Source: Engraulis encrasicolus
Taxonomy: Eukaryota; Chordata; Actinopteri; Clupeiformes; Engraulidae
Assembly: GCF_034702125.1 (NCBI RefSeq)
Contig: NW_026945753.1
Location: 311,001 to 375,000, forward strand
Length of the DNA stretch: 64,000 nucleotides
Direction: 5' to 3'
Of the stretch, positions 23,463 through 35,039 are shown one piece after another; position 1 is the stretch's first letter; every line of letters begins with the position of its first letter. Under the pieces are notes generated by a model. The model worked only from the letters and a program-made list of their open reading frames with translations. It was not told the origin of the DNA and searched no databases. The translations under genes were made by a program, and so were the position numbers.

Positions 23463-23741
23463 GCAATCTCTATGGCCTACTTAAAATTAAATTTGTTGAC
23501 ACAGCAAATAGCACCTTCTTCATGACTTTTGGTAGTTCAACTTTGCCAAGGTTTCAGTCTTGGAAGAATGTGAAAATTGTGAATTGTTTAAATATTTTAA
23601 GAACTTGTAACACTCCTGTCAACATCAAACAGTTCCTTCCCAACCAATAAGCGCCTGATCTCACCTGAGTATAGGGCTGCTATGCGATGATTCAATTACT
23701 ACCTGCACCTGCCAAGCTAATATTGATACTTGTGTTTTCAG

Positions 23742-24008
23742 GGATTCCAGCCCCAGAGGGTCTGGCTTTGATCTCCACCACTGCATCAACTGCTACAATC
23801 GACTGGCAGGTGTCTTCTAAGATACAGAAGACTCATCACAGCTTCCTGGTCTCTTACCAGAGCAAAGGGACTCAGTCAAAGGACATCTCTGCGAAGTCAT
23901 GCAGCACAGAGATAACAGGCCTGAAACCAGGAACTGACTACACTGTTACAGTCTACACTGAGCTACAACATGGAGGGAAAAGCCTGTCTGCTTCTGTTCA
24001 CATGACCG
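23742..24008 (+). CDS. fibronectin type III domain exon, block A module 2
   Basis: 267 bases between tgtgttttcag and GTAAGA, phase 1 at both ends. The protein reads GIPAPEGLALISTTASTATI, DWQVSSKIQ, SFLVSYQS, SCSTEITGLKPGTDYTVTVY and TELQHGGKS. It is a complete FN3 domain. Its partner at 31182 differs at about 35 of 267 bases, about 30 of them changing the amino acid, while the adjoining introns differ by only a few per cent. About 25 of 89 residues differ. The changes cluster before the first Trp, after Q-x-x-K-T, and in the loop after SYQS, which may be the contact face. Confidence 0.87.
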
Positions 24009-24312
24009 GTAAGACACTGGCTCATTGCTATATATTTTTACTCAATAATTCACACTTGGCGCGTTCAGGCTAGATATGAAGGATTTTGTGCAGGCATGAT
24101 GTAAGGAAGGTGGAGAGTTTGTGTATGTCGCCTTCTAAGGTTTTCGAACATTCTACACAGTAAATTGTGTAGTGTTAAAATAACACTTAAAGAGTTAAAA
24201 TTAACACTGTTCTAGTGTCTATTTGGTCCTGCTCCAGATCAGTGTTAAACACTGGTGTTAGATTTATAGTGTTAAGCTAACACTATAAAGAGTAAAGCAG
24301 TTTCGGGGAGCA

Positions 24313-27300
24313 CCCTACTAACAATTTTTAGTTCTAAGAAGGTTCCTGGAACACAAGCCCTTGGTTCCAGTTCAGGTCTGGGTACGTCCCCAGAGAGTTA
24401 TGTTTGGTTATTTTTCCGTTCTCACTTGGTTGGCAGGAAAGTTTAATTTTCGTTCCTAGAATGTTATATGTGTAGTTCCCATTCCGTTCCCTTATTGTTC
24501 TCTCACCGTCACTTTATTCCTGTTCATGTCATGTTTGTTCCCTTGCCATTCCCATATCGTCGGCTTGCTACCAAAACCGCCTAAGTCCGAATTTGGTCGA
24601 AATGAGATTTTTGCATAAACTTACTCCCCTACCACGGCTGCATCACCCTGCCTTTCTGCCAGGGTCATTGATCAATCACAACAGTCACCAGAGTCAAAAA
24701 TCTGTATGTATAAAGTCACACACTGCCTATGAGAAAATGAATGACCAGGGACGTAGCTATAGGGAAGACAAGGAGGGCATTTGCCTGTAGGCCTAGGGCC
24801 CTCCTGCAGGTGGCAGGGGTAGGGGCCCTATTATGATCTTGACAGGTGGTATGGGGGCCCTATCTATTCATCCTGGGGCCCTGTGCACAATTGTTCTGCC
24901 AATGTGAATGACTTGGGTAACTTGACTTAGCCATTTTTGATGCAAGAAGCAGTTTATTTACATTTTTTTTCTCTCTCTCTCTTTCTCTCTTCAAAGACAA
25001 TGGCCATGTTTCAAAACTTCGTCCTTAGACATCTCTCTGAGATAATCTTGTTACCACACAATAGTTGTAGCCTTACATTAATTTATGATATAACGAATTT
25101 CAGCAATCAGTAATCATGTGCTTTATGTGATGTTATCACAGGTTTGTAGAAGACTGCCACAGACTATATTTTCTTATGACCACCTGTTATTTCATGCAAT
25201 TATCTAATGATTTGTGGTGTAGATTTTCAACAGCAATGAGTTGATGTCTCTAGTGCAATACATAAATGCATAGACAGTAAGATGACCAACTCTGATGTGT
25301 AAAGGATCCAGTAGTGGTTCTATACCATATTCTGAATGCCACTGCCATGGTGTTGAAGTGGGCGTGGCACAGTTCTAAGATCAGGTTACCTCGGTCATGG
25401 GCAAGGTTGGGAGTGTGGGGCAGTTCTATGGGCATGGAAAATAGCAGAAGTTAATCAAAGATGATAAACAAGGAGGAGACAGTTTGTGAGGAGGTACGAG
25501 GACCAAAAGAAGTGCCCCACCCCTTCATCCTCCTCCATGACTGATGGGACCTCAACATGGAGATTGGAGGCCACTGCATAGCTTACTCTGTGTGGTACTG
25601 CAATCTGGATCTATCCTGATCTGAGCAATGAATGTATTACTACTATAACATAAAAAAGTTTTACTTTCGATGAGAATGTAATGTCATTGAAAGCTAATAC
25701 GAGTGAAAGTGCTAGAAAGTAAAAGAAATCTGTGAAAATCTGTTGGTAGACATGATATTTACCAGCATGCTAGATTGTTACAAGGTCTACAAAAACGTTT
25801 CAATTATTCACCATTTCCAGGATTCAAGTTTTCTCCCCCATTATTTTGAGTGATTACTACTTTTTGGGAGTGCACGCACCAAGCAATACACGGGTGTTAA
25901 GTGCAGGCGCAGACGCCGACCTTTGTTGGTCTTTTGTCATTCAGAATTAAAGTTTGGAATAAAAATAAAAAAGAATAGTATGACTATCAAAATAATGTGC
26001 ATTGCATTGTTCTTGTTGTGCTGCATCAAATAATTTACTTTAAAGTGTTTTGTTTTCCTTAGGAGCCATTTCATGTTTGACTTGCAGCTTCACTCAAAAT
26101 AAATAAATAAAATAAATTAACATCTTAGACAGGTACTGTTTGTAGTGGACCAATGACACAGACAGGATGACAGGATGATGCAGATATGGTAGGGGAGTAA
26201 AGTTCTGCAAAAATCTCCTTTGACCAAAATTATTAGGGGGGACTCACAATTGCTCTTTGCCCAGGGTCTCAGATTTCCTAGAACCGCCACTGATGTTTGG
26301 CGCCCCCTTTGGTGCCTAGTTTTTCCCTGTTTTCCGAAAACCCCAAAATCGGACTTAGGCGGTTTTGGTAGCAAGCCGACGATATGGTTCCCTTAACCTT
26401 GTTGGTTGCATATTTGGTTCCTTAGACATGCTCCTGATGTTCCCCCAACCTTGTTTATTATTGTGAATGTGTTTTGGTCCTGCCCCACTATCTCTCACCA
26501 TAGTTGAGGTACCCTGATCATGGTAATTAAGCACCTCCCATCCTCCACCATGACTGAAACACCCTGCGCCTGGCATCAGTTTGCCACACTGCTCTCTTCA
26601 GATAATGTTTAAAGTTGCTGAAAACATGTAAAATGTCTATGGTTTGTACATCAGTCTATGCTGTACTGCACTACAATGTGAGAGAAGTATCAGATGAGCA
26701 TGTATATCAAATGTTTTCCTTAATCAAGTTTAAAATTTAACCATACCATCTACATCAAGTGCACAATGGAGCAAGCAATGTAACATGTGCTGTTACTGAC
26801 TAGCTCACAAAGCAAGGCACAAGATGTAGCTAACAAATGCCATAAGCCAAAAACGCCTTTAGCTTGCTTGCAAACATGAAGTGCACAATGGAGCAAACAA
26901 TGTAACATGTGCTGTTACTGACTAGCTCACAAAGCAAGGCAGAAGATGTAGCTAACAAATGCCATAAGCCAAAAGCGCCTTTAGCTTGCTTGCAAAGCAG
27001 GTAAACAAGCGCTATGCTGTGCCATGCTGACCAGCCAGCAGGCAGGCAGGCAGGCAAATGTTTAAAGCACTGTGACAGTCCAGGTTTATATACAGGCTCA
27101 AGAGTACCATGTGACCAGATTGATTAGGAGTTTTTCAGGTGCAAGCAATTGAGTCATGGTATACCAGCCCTAAGTAATTAGGTTTGGCAAGGCGCTGATG
27201 GACAGATTGGTTGTGAGGGGCCTGCTTGTTACCGGCAAAGGTGTAACAAGTTCTCAAGTTATTTCTTTCACTCAACACATCTTTTGTGTGATGTTGTGTG

Positions 27301-27472
27301 CACAGCCAAACCGTAGATCAACACAACCAAGTTGAGTTAAATGAATGAAATGGAATAAATTAAAAAAAAGATTGTGTTCATGATGAAATCTGGAGGAAAT
27401 ACTGTTGCTAATATGTAGACGTATATGATTTAATCGGGTGGACAGTCATCATTGCTTATGCTCTGAACAACA
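24313..27472. mobile_element. foldback element, right arm missing, split by ATAT element
   Basis: It aligns with 58379 to about 59730, including CCCTACTAACAATTTTTAG at the left end, but stops near 27472 before the right inverted arm. It includes two tandem copies of a 120-base unit containing GCTTGCTTGCAAA (about 26760-27000). Confidence 0.75.
24558..26381 (+). mobile_element. ATAT-flanked 1.9 kb element, copy 2
   Basis: Same inverted ends as copy 1, with ATAT at 24554-24557 and 26382-26385. The related foldback copy at 58615-58630 reads cccATATggttccc without the element, which gives the empty site and shows a 4-base ATAT duplication. The (CT)n tract is short here. Confidence 0.92.
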
Positions 27473-27777
27473 AACTCCATCACCTCGAGGAGGCGGGGGC
27501 TCTCTGGAGTACTTCTAACTCCACACAATTTAACAACTTCATTTGACACTGACACTGGAGAGCATCTCACTCCATTTGGTGTTGGAATTACTCCAATAGT
27601 GTTAATAAGCCTTAACACTGCAAAATTAACACTGGCAAATTTACTGTGTACTCTGTATAGTAGAGTATAGATATTACACAGCTTTAGTAGATTCAGGGTT
27701 CATTGTTTGGATCTACTGTATCTACTGTACCATTACAATATTACAGAATGTATTTTTTTCTACCCATTTCTCCTTAG

Positions 27778-28251
27778 TATATGATGCTGTGCCAATGAAG
27801 AAAATCAAAGAACTCAAGGAGAAGAATAAAATGTTGGAGCAGAAACTTCAAGAGAAAGTGAAAGAGCAAGTAGTGAAAGACATAGAGCTGGAGAAGACAC
27901 AGAGACAACTAGAACAAAAGATCAAAGAAGGGGATGATATTAGACAACTATTAGTGGACAGGAATGATGAGTTAGAAATGATCAAACAACAACTGGAGAA
28001 GATGAGAGAAAGAGAGGGGGTGAGAGAGATAGAACTGGAGAGGACGAGTAAAAGAGAGAGGGAGAGAGAGGAACTACTGGAGAAGATGAGCAGTGAGGTG
28101 GAGACCAGTAAAAGACAACTGGAGTCACTGGGAAAGGAACTGCAGGACAGGAACAGCCAACTACAGGAGCTGAGAAGACAACTGATGGAGAAAGAGAGAG
28201 AACTGGAGGAGAGAGATGTACAGCTGATGAAAGAGGAAGAACACGGAAAAG
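27778..28251 (+). CDS. coiled-coil exon, block A
   Basis: 474 bases between tctccttag and GTAGTA, phase 1 at both ends, 158 codons. After YDAVPMKKIKEL the protein is almost all Glu, Lys, Arg, Gln and Leu, e.g. KNKMLEQKLQEKVKEQ, LERTSKREREREELLEKMSS and LEERDVQLMKEEEHGKG, with heptad-like Leu/Met spacing. It should form a long coiled coil for oligomerisation (inference). Its copy at 31712 lacks 63 codons but is otherwise nearly the same. It follows FN3 module 2 as in block B. Confidence 0.85.
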
Positions 28252-28353
28252 GTAGTATGGCATAACAAAACACTCATGATTATTAATATATGGTTTGTGT
28301 AGGTTGTTACATATGATGAATACTACACGTACATTTTCTAGCTGTAGTGAAAA

Positions 28354-28359
<6 letters not shown>

Positions 28360-28390
<31 letters not shown>

Positions 28391-28420
28391 CGTGCATGCT
28401 TGCGTGCATGTGTGTGTTTG
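28360..28420 (+). repeat. (GT)n tract before the 17-codon exon
   Basis: GT tract running almost into the acceptor at 28426. Confidence 0.92.
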
Positions 28421-28426
28421 TTCCAG

Positions 28427-28477
28427 ATCCAGATCATCATAGGAGAAGAAGATTCAGCAAAGGGGAGCCCCCAGACA
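28427..28477 (+). CDS. 17-codon basic exon, block A
   Basis: 51 bases between tgtttgttccag and GTAAGA, phase 1 at both ends, encoding DPDHHRRRRFSKGEPPD. The identical exon is at 32154. The HHRRRR cluster could be a nuclear or phosphoinositide-binding signal (speculative). It links the coiled coil to the next FN3 module. Confidence 0.68.
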
Positions 28478-28628
28478 GTAAGACATCATTCACATCAGCT
28501 CCACTTGACACCTCGTGTCAAAAACAGTAAAGGCATAAGAGTAACAATAAATAATCAAACAAGCTAGTACTGAAACCCACTCTAATTTCTTTGTGCAAAC
28601 ATCATACTGTTGGTTACTCATACACTCA

Positions 28629-28900
28629 TGGGCAGTCATGGGTTAGGGCACCAGACTTTTAGCCCCCAAAGGTTGCTGGTTCGACTCCCCACCCGCCAGA
28701 TTGGTGGGGGGAGTAATTGAAAAGTGCTCTCCTCCATCTTCCTCTATGACCTAGGTACCCTGAGTATAGTTTCGTCCCGCCGCTCCCTTTTGGGCGCCAT
28801 TGGGGGCTGCCCCCTGTTTTGGTGAGGTATGAGTGCAATTGTGTTGTGTGCAGTGTTGCCTTGTGTGGTGTGGAGTGCCGTGTCACAATGACAATGGGAG
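28629..28900 (+). mobile_element. tRNA-derived SINE, block A copy
   Basis: It has a tRNA-like head (GGGTTAGGGCACCAGAC) and B-box (GCTGGTTCGACTCC). The copy at about 32357-32640 is at the same place in block B, so it inserted before the duplication. Confidence 0.7.
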
Positions 28901-29070
28901 TTGGAGGTTTTTTTTTTCCAGCTGGGATTTCATACTGTAGTCAACTCTACAACATGTATTATATCTCACCTCAGTTTGAAACTGACGTGAATGCACTTTC
29001 TATGAATTATTGATACTAGGGAAGTGATATTGTCTCATCATCTAGATTGAACATCAGGCTTAATACCTGT

Positions 29071-29094
29071 GTTTGTGTGTGTTTGTGTGTGTGT

Positions 29095-29151
<57 letters not shown>

Positions 29152-29156
29152 CGCGC
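29071..29156 (+). repeat. (GT)n/(GC)n tract, junction between duplicated blocks
   Basis: Left flank (CATCAGGCTTAATACCTGTG) matches the left flank of the tract at 32789. Right flank (CATCTGGACCTTTGCCTACT) matches the right flank of the tract at 19124. It is the recombination junction of the tandem duplication. Confidence 0.93.
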
Positions 29157-29239
29157 ATCTGGACCTTTGCCTACTCTCAGAATGAATTTGCTTCTGTTGA
29201 CATTTTGCAGTAAGACAGCGTGTTAACACTTTAGGACAT

Positions 29240-29609
29240 AAAGGGACACTGTGCAGGAAAGGGTCAAAAAGGGTACTGCAACTACGCTGCTCATTGAAAC
29301 TGGGCTGCCAATTGCCAAATTGGATCTTTACATGAAAGTTTTCTAAGTAATAAACAAATATTTTCTAGTATGGTCCAAGTACAGTCATTTTTGCATCTAA
29401 AAATTGCTATTTTTGAAAATTCAAAATGGCGGACCATGGAGAAGATCCCCCTTTTCATGTATGAAAAGTGCAATTTTCCCAGTCATAACTTAACAAATAC
29501 TTAGAATTTGATGGTGGTGGTAAGTATTCATGAAAAAGGTAACATTAGTGAATGAGTAGCATGAATTCTGGAAATAAACAACTAAAAATCTCACACAGTG
29601 TCCCTTTAA
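29240..29609. mobile_element. MITE family A, copy 3
   Basis: Ends AAAGGGACACTGTG and CACAGTGTCCCTTT, 370 bases and uninterrupted. It holds the empty site for the LINE seen in copy 2. Confidence 0.87.
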
Positions 29610-29713
29610 CTCAGCTGATCAATGTGCTACAGTGTAATAACAGATTATTATTGCATTCAGTGCATATGGAGCTAATATAGAACTAGGTAAATTGGTGTCT
29701 TCTTCTGTTTCAG

Positions 29714-29983
29714 ATATTCCAGTCCCAGAGGGACTGGCTGTGAGCTCCATCACTGCATCATCTGCTAGAATTAGCTGGCAGGTGCCTTCTGAGATGCAAA
29801 AGACTCCACACAGCTTCCTGGTTTCTTACCAAAGTGGAGGGACTGAACGAAAGACCATCTCTACCAAGTCCTGCAGCACAGACATCACAGGCCTGACACC
29901 AGGAACTGACTACACTGTTCAAGTCTACACTGAGCTCCAACATGGAGGAAAGAGCCAGCCTGCTTCTGTTGACTTGACAACAG
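29714..29983 (+). CDS. fibronectin type III domain exon, block B module 1
   Basis: 270 bases between ttctgtttcag and GTGCAC, phase 1 at both ends. The protein reads DIPVPEGLAVSSITASSARI, SWQVPSEMQ, SFLVSYQS, SCSTDITGLTPGTDYTVQVY and TELQHGGKS. Intact FN3 fold signature. Partner of 20464. The surrounding intron, including the (GA)n tract, is also duplicated. In the predicted mRNA it directly follows the first 17-codon exon. Confidence 0.88.
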
Positions 29984-31181
29984 GTGCACTCAATACAGTT
30001 AAACTGAGGAGAGGAAGGGGTGTGTGTGAGAGAGAGAGAAAGAGAGATAGAAAGATAGAGAGAGAGAGAGGGAGGGGGCGAGAGAGCGAGAGAGAGAGAA
30101 TTTGCATGAGGACAACACTGTAAAGGCCAACTTCTGATTAAAAAACAGTTTTACTCGCTTCTTTTGAAAAACGGACGGTCACCTCAAGTTAAACGCACAT
30201 GCAAGGCTTCATAGTGGTGCGTCACCTTGCCTGGCTGTGCTTCCCAATTGACATTAACAATGCAGAGCCAAGAGCGAATCATGAAAGCCTGTCTGTGTTG
30301 CGTCCTATAGAAAGAAGGCGTTGCCCGCATGGGTTTATGTAGACCCATTTTTCTAAAAACTAATTTTTTTCTGCTCGTTTTCAAAACAAGCAACGCCTGG
30401 TGGCCCGAAACCTAGCTTAGCCTAGCTACTCTAAGATAAACACAGAGCACACAGCCGGTTTACATACAGCCTCCCCACTCAACCCATGCCTGTAGTTCAC
30501 CTAGGGGTCGCTGTTGAGTGAGCACAGCCCTGAATGGAGCCTGCACCCCTCCGTTGGCGCCCCTATAGTGCAGTGCCACCCGGGGAAGTGGTGATTCGAT
30601 AACATCTCTCTGCAAATCAACCAATCAGAGACGGATATCCACGAGAAACCCGGAAAACCCTCTCGTTTGTCCACAAGCCACCTTACTAACTTGCAAAAAC
30701 GGCTTGAAACAAAAAAAACAGAACGTTTTTTTAAACAAAACCAACGCGTAACGCATTCAATATCAATGCCGAACACAGCAATATTAATGAAATTACGTTG
30801 GGAGTTCATCTTTAAGCTGACCAACAGGGTACTGTAATATGTTACTTAAGAATTGTGGCTCTAGCTTGATGGCCCACCAACAGTTCATCTCTCGTCAGTT
30901 TCACTGTTTCTCCCATACCAAGGTTGTTGGTGAGCTTCCCCTAGAATAGCACCTTTCTCATGACTTTTGGTAGTTCAAATTTGCCAAGGTTTCAGTCTTG
31001 GAAGAATGTGAAAATTGTGAATTGTTTAAATATTTTAAGAACTTGTAACACTCCTGTCAACATCAAGCAGTTCCTTCCCAACCAATAAGCGCCTGATCTC
31101 ACCTGAGTATAAAGGGCTGCTATGCGATGATTCAATTACTACCTGCACCTGCCAAGCTAATATTGATACTTGTGTTTTCAG

Positions 31182-31448
31182 GGATTCCAGCCCCAGAGGG
31201 TCTGGCTGTGAACTTCATCACTGCATCAACTGCTAGAATTGTCTGGCAGGTGCCTACTGAGATGCAGAAGACTGCACACGGCTTCCTGGTCTCTTACCAG
31301 AGCAAAAGGACTCAGCCAAAGTTCATGTCTACTAAGTCATGCAGCACAGACATCACAGGCCTGACACCAGGAACTGGCTACACTGTTAGAGTCTACACTG
31401 AGCTACAACATGGACGAAAGAGTCATCCTGCTTCTGTTCAGATGACCG
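31182..31448 (+). CDS. fibronectin type III domain exon, block B module 2
   Basis: 267 bases between tgtgttttcag and GTAAGA, phase 1 at both ends. The protein reads GIPAPEGLAVNFITASTARI, VWQVPTEMQ, GFLVSYQS, SCSTDITGLTPGTGYTVRVY and TELQHGRKS. Intact FN3 signature. Compared with 23742 it has many amino-acid changes inside near-identical introns. The intron after it is short (263 bases) because it lacks the 3.5 kb Tc1-like insertion of block A. Confidence 0.87.
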
Positions 31449-31711
31449 GTAAGACACTGGCTCATTGCTATATATTTTTACTCAATAATTCACATTTGGC
31501 GCATTCAGGCTAGATATGTAGGATTTTGTGCAGGCATGATGTATGAAAGGTGGAGAGTTTGTGTGTGTGTGTTTTTAAGGTTTTCGAACATTCTACTCTG
31601 TATAGCAGAGTATAGATATTACACAGCTTTAGTAGATTCAGGGTTCATTGTATGGATCTACTGTACCATTACAATATTACAGAATGTATTTTTCTACCCA
31701 TTTCTCCTTAG

Positions 31712-31996
31712 TATATGATGCTGTGCCAATGAAGAAAATCAAAGAACTCGAGGAGAAGAATAAAATGTTGGAGCAGAAACTTCAAGAGAAAGTGAAAGAG
31801 CAAGTAGAGAGAGAGGGACTACTGGAGAAGATGAGCAGTGAGGTGGAGACCAGTAAAAGACAACTGGAGTCACTGGGAAAGGAACTGCAGGACAGGAACA
31901 GCCAACTACAAGAGCTGACAACACAACTGATGGAGACACAGAGAGAACTGGAGGAGAGAGATGTACAGCTGATGAAAGAGGAAGAACACGGAAAAG
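31712..31996 (+). CDS. coiled-coil exon, block B (shorter)
   Basis: 285 bases between tttctccttag and GTAGTA, phase 1 at both ends, 95 codons. It begins YDAVPMKKIKELEEKNKMLE and ends LEERDVQLMKEEEHGKG. Compared with 27778 it lacks 189 bases (63 codons) in the middle, in frame, after KEQV. A shorter coiled coil is predicted. Confidence 0.85.
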
Positions 31997-32099
31997 GTAG
32001 TATGGCATAACAAAACACTCATGATTATTAATATATGGTTTGTGTAGGTTGTTACATATGATAAATACTATACGTACATTTTCTAGCTGTAGTGAAAAA

Positions 32100-32148
32100 T
32101 GTGTGTGTGTGTGCGTGCGTGCATGCTTGCGTGCATGTGTGTGTTTGT
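32100..32148 (+). repeat. (GT)n-rich tract before the second 17-codon exon
   Basis: A shortened version of the tract at 28360, interrupted by GCGTGCGTGCATGCTTGC and ending next to the acceptor at 32153. Confidence 0.85.
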
Positions 32149-32153
32149 TCCAG

Positions 32154-32204
32154 ATCCAGATCATCATAGGAGAAGAAGATTCAGCAAAGGGGAGCCCCCA
32201 GACA
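32154..32204 (+). CDS. 17-codon basic exon, block B
   Basis: Identical to 28427-28477 and encoding DPDHHRRRRFSKGEPPD, phase 1 at both ends, with a GTAAGA donor. In the predicted mRNA it joins the GIMAP exon at 32918. Confidence 0.68.
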
Positions 32205-32356
32205 GTAAGACATCATTCACATCAGCTCCACTTGACACCTCGTGTCAAAAACAGCAAAGGCATAAGAGTAACAATAAATAATCAAACAAGCTAGTACTGA
32301 AACTCACTCCAATTTCTTTGTGCAAACATCATACTGTTGGCTACTCATACACTCAT

Positions 32357-32640
32357 GGGCAGTCATGGGTTAGGGCACCAGACTTGTAGCCCCCAAAGGT
32401 TGCTGGTTCGACTCCCCACCCGCCAGATTGGTGGGGGGAGTAATTGAAAAGTGCTCTCCTCCATCTTCCTCTATGACCTAGGTACCCTGAGTATAGTTTC
32501 GTCCCGCCGCTCCCTTTTGGGCGCCATTGGGGGGCCCCCTGTTTTGGTGAGGTATGAGTGCAATTGTGTTGTGTGCAGTGTTGCCTTGTGTGGTGTGGAG
32601 TGCTGTGTCACAATGGCAATGGGAGTTGGAGGTTTTTTTT
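32357..32640 (+). mobile_element. tRNA-derived SINE, block B copy
   Basis: Same element and same position as 28629-28900, with small indels. Confidence 0.7.
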
Positions 32641-32785
32641 TCCAGCAGGGATTTCATACTGTAGTCAACTCTACAACATGTATTATATCTCACCTCAGTT
32701 TGAAACTGACGTGAATGCACTTTCTATGAATTATTGATTGGGAAGTGGTATTGTCTCATCATCTAGATTGAACATCAGGCTTAAT

Positions 32786-32903
<118 letters not shown>

Positions 32904-32917
32904 TTGCGTATTTGCAG

Positions 32918-33672
32918 TGGGAGGAGAGAGTCCTGGTCCAACTCTCCCAGTGTCTCCTGCTGTGTCTGAGCTGAGGCTGGTGCTGCTGGGGGGGAGTGCA
33001 GCTGGGAAGAGGGCAGCAGGAAACACCATCCTGGGCACAGAGGAGTTTGGGAGGCAAGCCAGCACAGACACATCCACAGAGACCCAGCGCAGTGAAAGCA
33101 GACAGGGGGAGGTGGCTGGGAGACAGGTGACTGTGGTGGACACTCCAGACTGGTTCTGCAGTGGACTGTCTGATAAGGATATGAGACAGGACGTGGGACT
33201 TTGTATCCATCTGTCTGCCCCAGGACCTCACGCCTTCCTCCTAGTTGTTCCAGTGGAGCTGTCTGAAGGGGAGTGGAAGAAGATGCTGGAGAAGATGGAG
33301 GACATTTTGGGGGAGGGATGTTGGAGACACACGCTGATCCTCTTCACCCATGCCGAGGGACTGGGGGAGAGGAGTGTGGAAGATTTGCTCCAGACAGGGA
33401 GCCAGGAGCTCCAGCAGCTGGTAGAGAAATGTGGGAACAGGTGTCACATTCTCAACATTAGGGACAGGCCTGATGACACTGAGATCACAAAACTGGTAGA
33501 GAAGATAGATGAGATGGTGTCAGGAAACAGAGAGGTATTTTACAGTAGTGAGACCTACCAGGAGGCAGAGAGACAACTGAGAGAGCTACAGAGGAGGATG
33601 CAGAGAGAGGTAGATGAGAGGAGACTAAGGGAGGAGAAAGACAGGAGAGAAGAGCTTGACAGAAACTGTGCA
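32918..33672 (+). CDS. AIG1/GIMAP-type GTPase exon, cut by the BEL element
   Basis: The exon starts after gcgtatttgcag in phase 1. SELRLVLLGGSAAGKRAAGN then TILG is the G1 loop, DTPDWF (33139) the G3 region, GPHAFLLVVPV the GIMAP conserved box, and ILFTHAEGL (33340) the G4 region. GIMAPs are immune GTPases that assemble on membranes in lymphocytes. Key residues are altered: the Ser/Thr after the P-loop Lys is Arg (33010-33012), G3 has DTPD instead of DTPG, and G4 has THAEGL instead of TH/TK-x-D. Nucleotide binding is doubtful. After the GTPase, a charged helix runs to RNCA, where the LTR begins. The open frame continues 13 codons into the LTR and stops at 33714. FN3 modules upstream are linked by phase. 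Confidence 0.92.
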
Positions 33673-34778
33673 TGTTGCGTCAGGCGGATCCTGGGCACGG
33701 GCCCGCTTGATTGACAGCCGTCTGCACCGCTCCTAACTGCGCTGAGTAGCGTGGTGCCATGCTGCAGGCACCAGGTGTAGGTAATTTCTGATTGCCCCTA
33801 ATTGGCATGGATCTCAAACAAAAGACATGGCGTGTTGCTGTTCATTCACTTCACGAGAGAGCAGCAACACGGCCGGTCGACAAAAGTTTTAATGCCAAAC
33901 ATTCTTAACAAAATCCTAACAGCTTGGGGAAAAAAGGACTTCAGAAGGCTACCGGTAAGACCAGAGACTTTTGATCTAAATGTGCATGGCTACGCTCTTA
34001 CCAGAGCATGGAAATGTTTCTCAGCATCTTGGATTGAATGTTTGAATTACGACTATCGGCCAGATGGTTATTACTTGCGTTCATCGGCCAAGTGTATTGT
34101 TTGTTTAATGTCGCGGACATGCGTAACTGGTTTGGTTGCGTTACTTTTCATTTAATTCACTTCATTTGTTAATATTTAAAATGAAAAGCTAAAGCGGTCA
34201 TGAAATGGCCTATGTTTGAGAGTTTTTCTTTAATAAGTAACTGATCATTTGTCAGTGTTCCTTTGTTTATTTAATAATGTGTCAAAGCGGTTTAATGCTT
34301 GATTGGTGGCATTTTGACCGCGCTTAAACCGTGATGAAAATAGCCCAGTTTAATACTGACCTTATGCAATTGCTAAAAAACCATACTTACCTTTTGTTGC
34401 CTATTTTCGTGGGCGAAGATGCTTACCTTTGTTGCCTATCGTGTAGGCTATATACTTACCTGGTACCTAGGCCTATTTAACCTGGGCTCGGTAGAAATGT
34501 GATGTTATGTTTGTGCGTAAATAATGACGAATGCACGTTATTTAATCCATTTTATTTCTGCTTCATGTGTTTAAGGTTTTTCACCTGTACCTGTACCTGT
34601 ACCTGTACCTGTAAATCCAATCTGCACTGCAAACCCTGTTGAAACCCTGATCCATTGAAACTCACTTCAAAGAACAATCCACCGAAAATCAATAAAACAA
34701 AACCAACGAGTGGAATCTTGTGTCCGATTCAGTCCTTCCTATTTCAAGTGTGGGAAACCCAATGCTGGGAACTTGACA
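33673..34778 (+). repeat. 5' LTR of the BEL/Pao element
   Basis: 1106 bases, TG...CA ends. AATAAA at 34691-34696. Contains CCTGTA tandem repeats (about 34584-34613). Confidence 0.95.
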
Positions 34779-35039
34779 GTGAAAAACCGCTACAGTGGAT
34801 GACCGCTACAGTGGACACATAGACGACTGCCAGAGAATCGCCGCCTGTCAAGAGCCGTCTGCAGTTGTTCGTCACCGACCAGAGGCATCGCGTTGCCGAC
34901 CAAAACCGCCTGTTGCTACCAGTTAAAGAAGGAAGACTCCAATCAAGCCACAACCCAAAAGAGGAGAAGCAACTTCACCTGGGGGCCTGGAGGACACCGT
35001 CTTTAGCTGTAATCACCTGCTGTGGACAATATCTCAAGT

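Larger units (their letters stand above)
24156..27648. mobile_element. Tc1/mariner-like MITE carrying nested elements
   Basis: Inverted ends CACAGTAAATT and AATTTACTGTG with TA on both sides. The same place in block B (near 31595, attctactctg) is the empty site with a single TA. It holds a truncated foldback element (24313 to about 27472), itself split by the ATAT element copy 2. Terminal parts contain repeated GTGTTA/TAACAC motifs. Confidence 0.85.

Noticed and set aside
26830..27057. Frame repeated at 59093
   Set aside because: Translation of the 120-base tandem unit in the foldback element, with no recognisable protein.
27848..28273. Ser/Leu-rich minus-strand frames opposite the coiled-coil exons, also at 42552-42849
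   Set aside because: Shadows of GA-rich coding sequence on the other strand.
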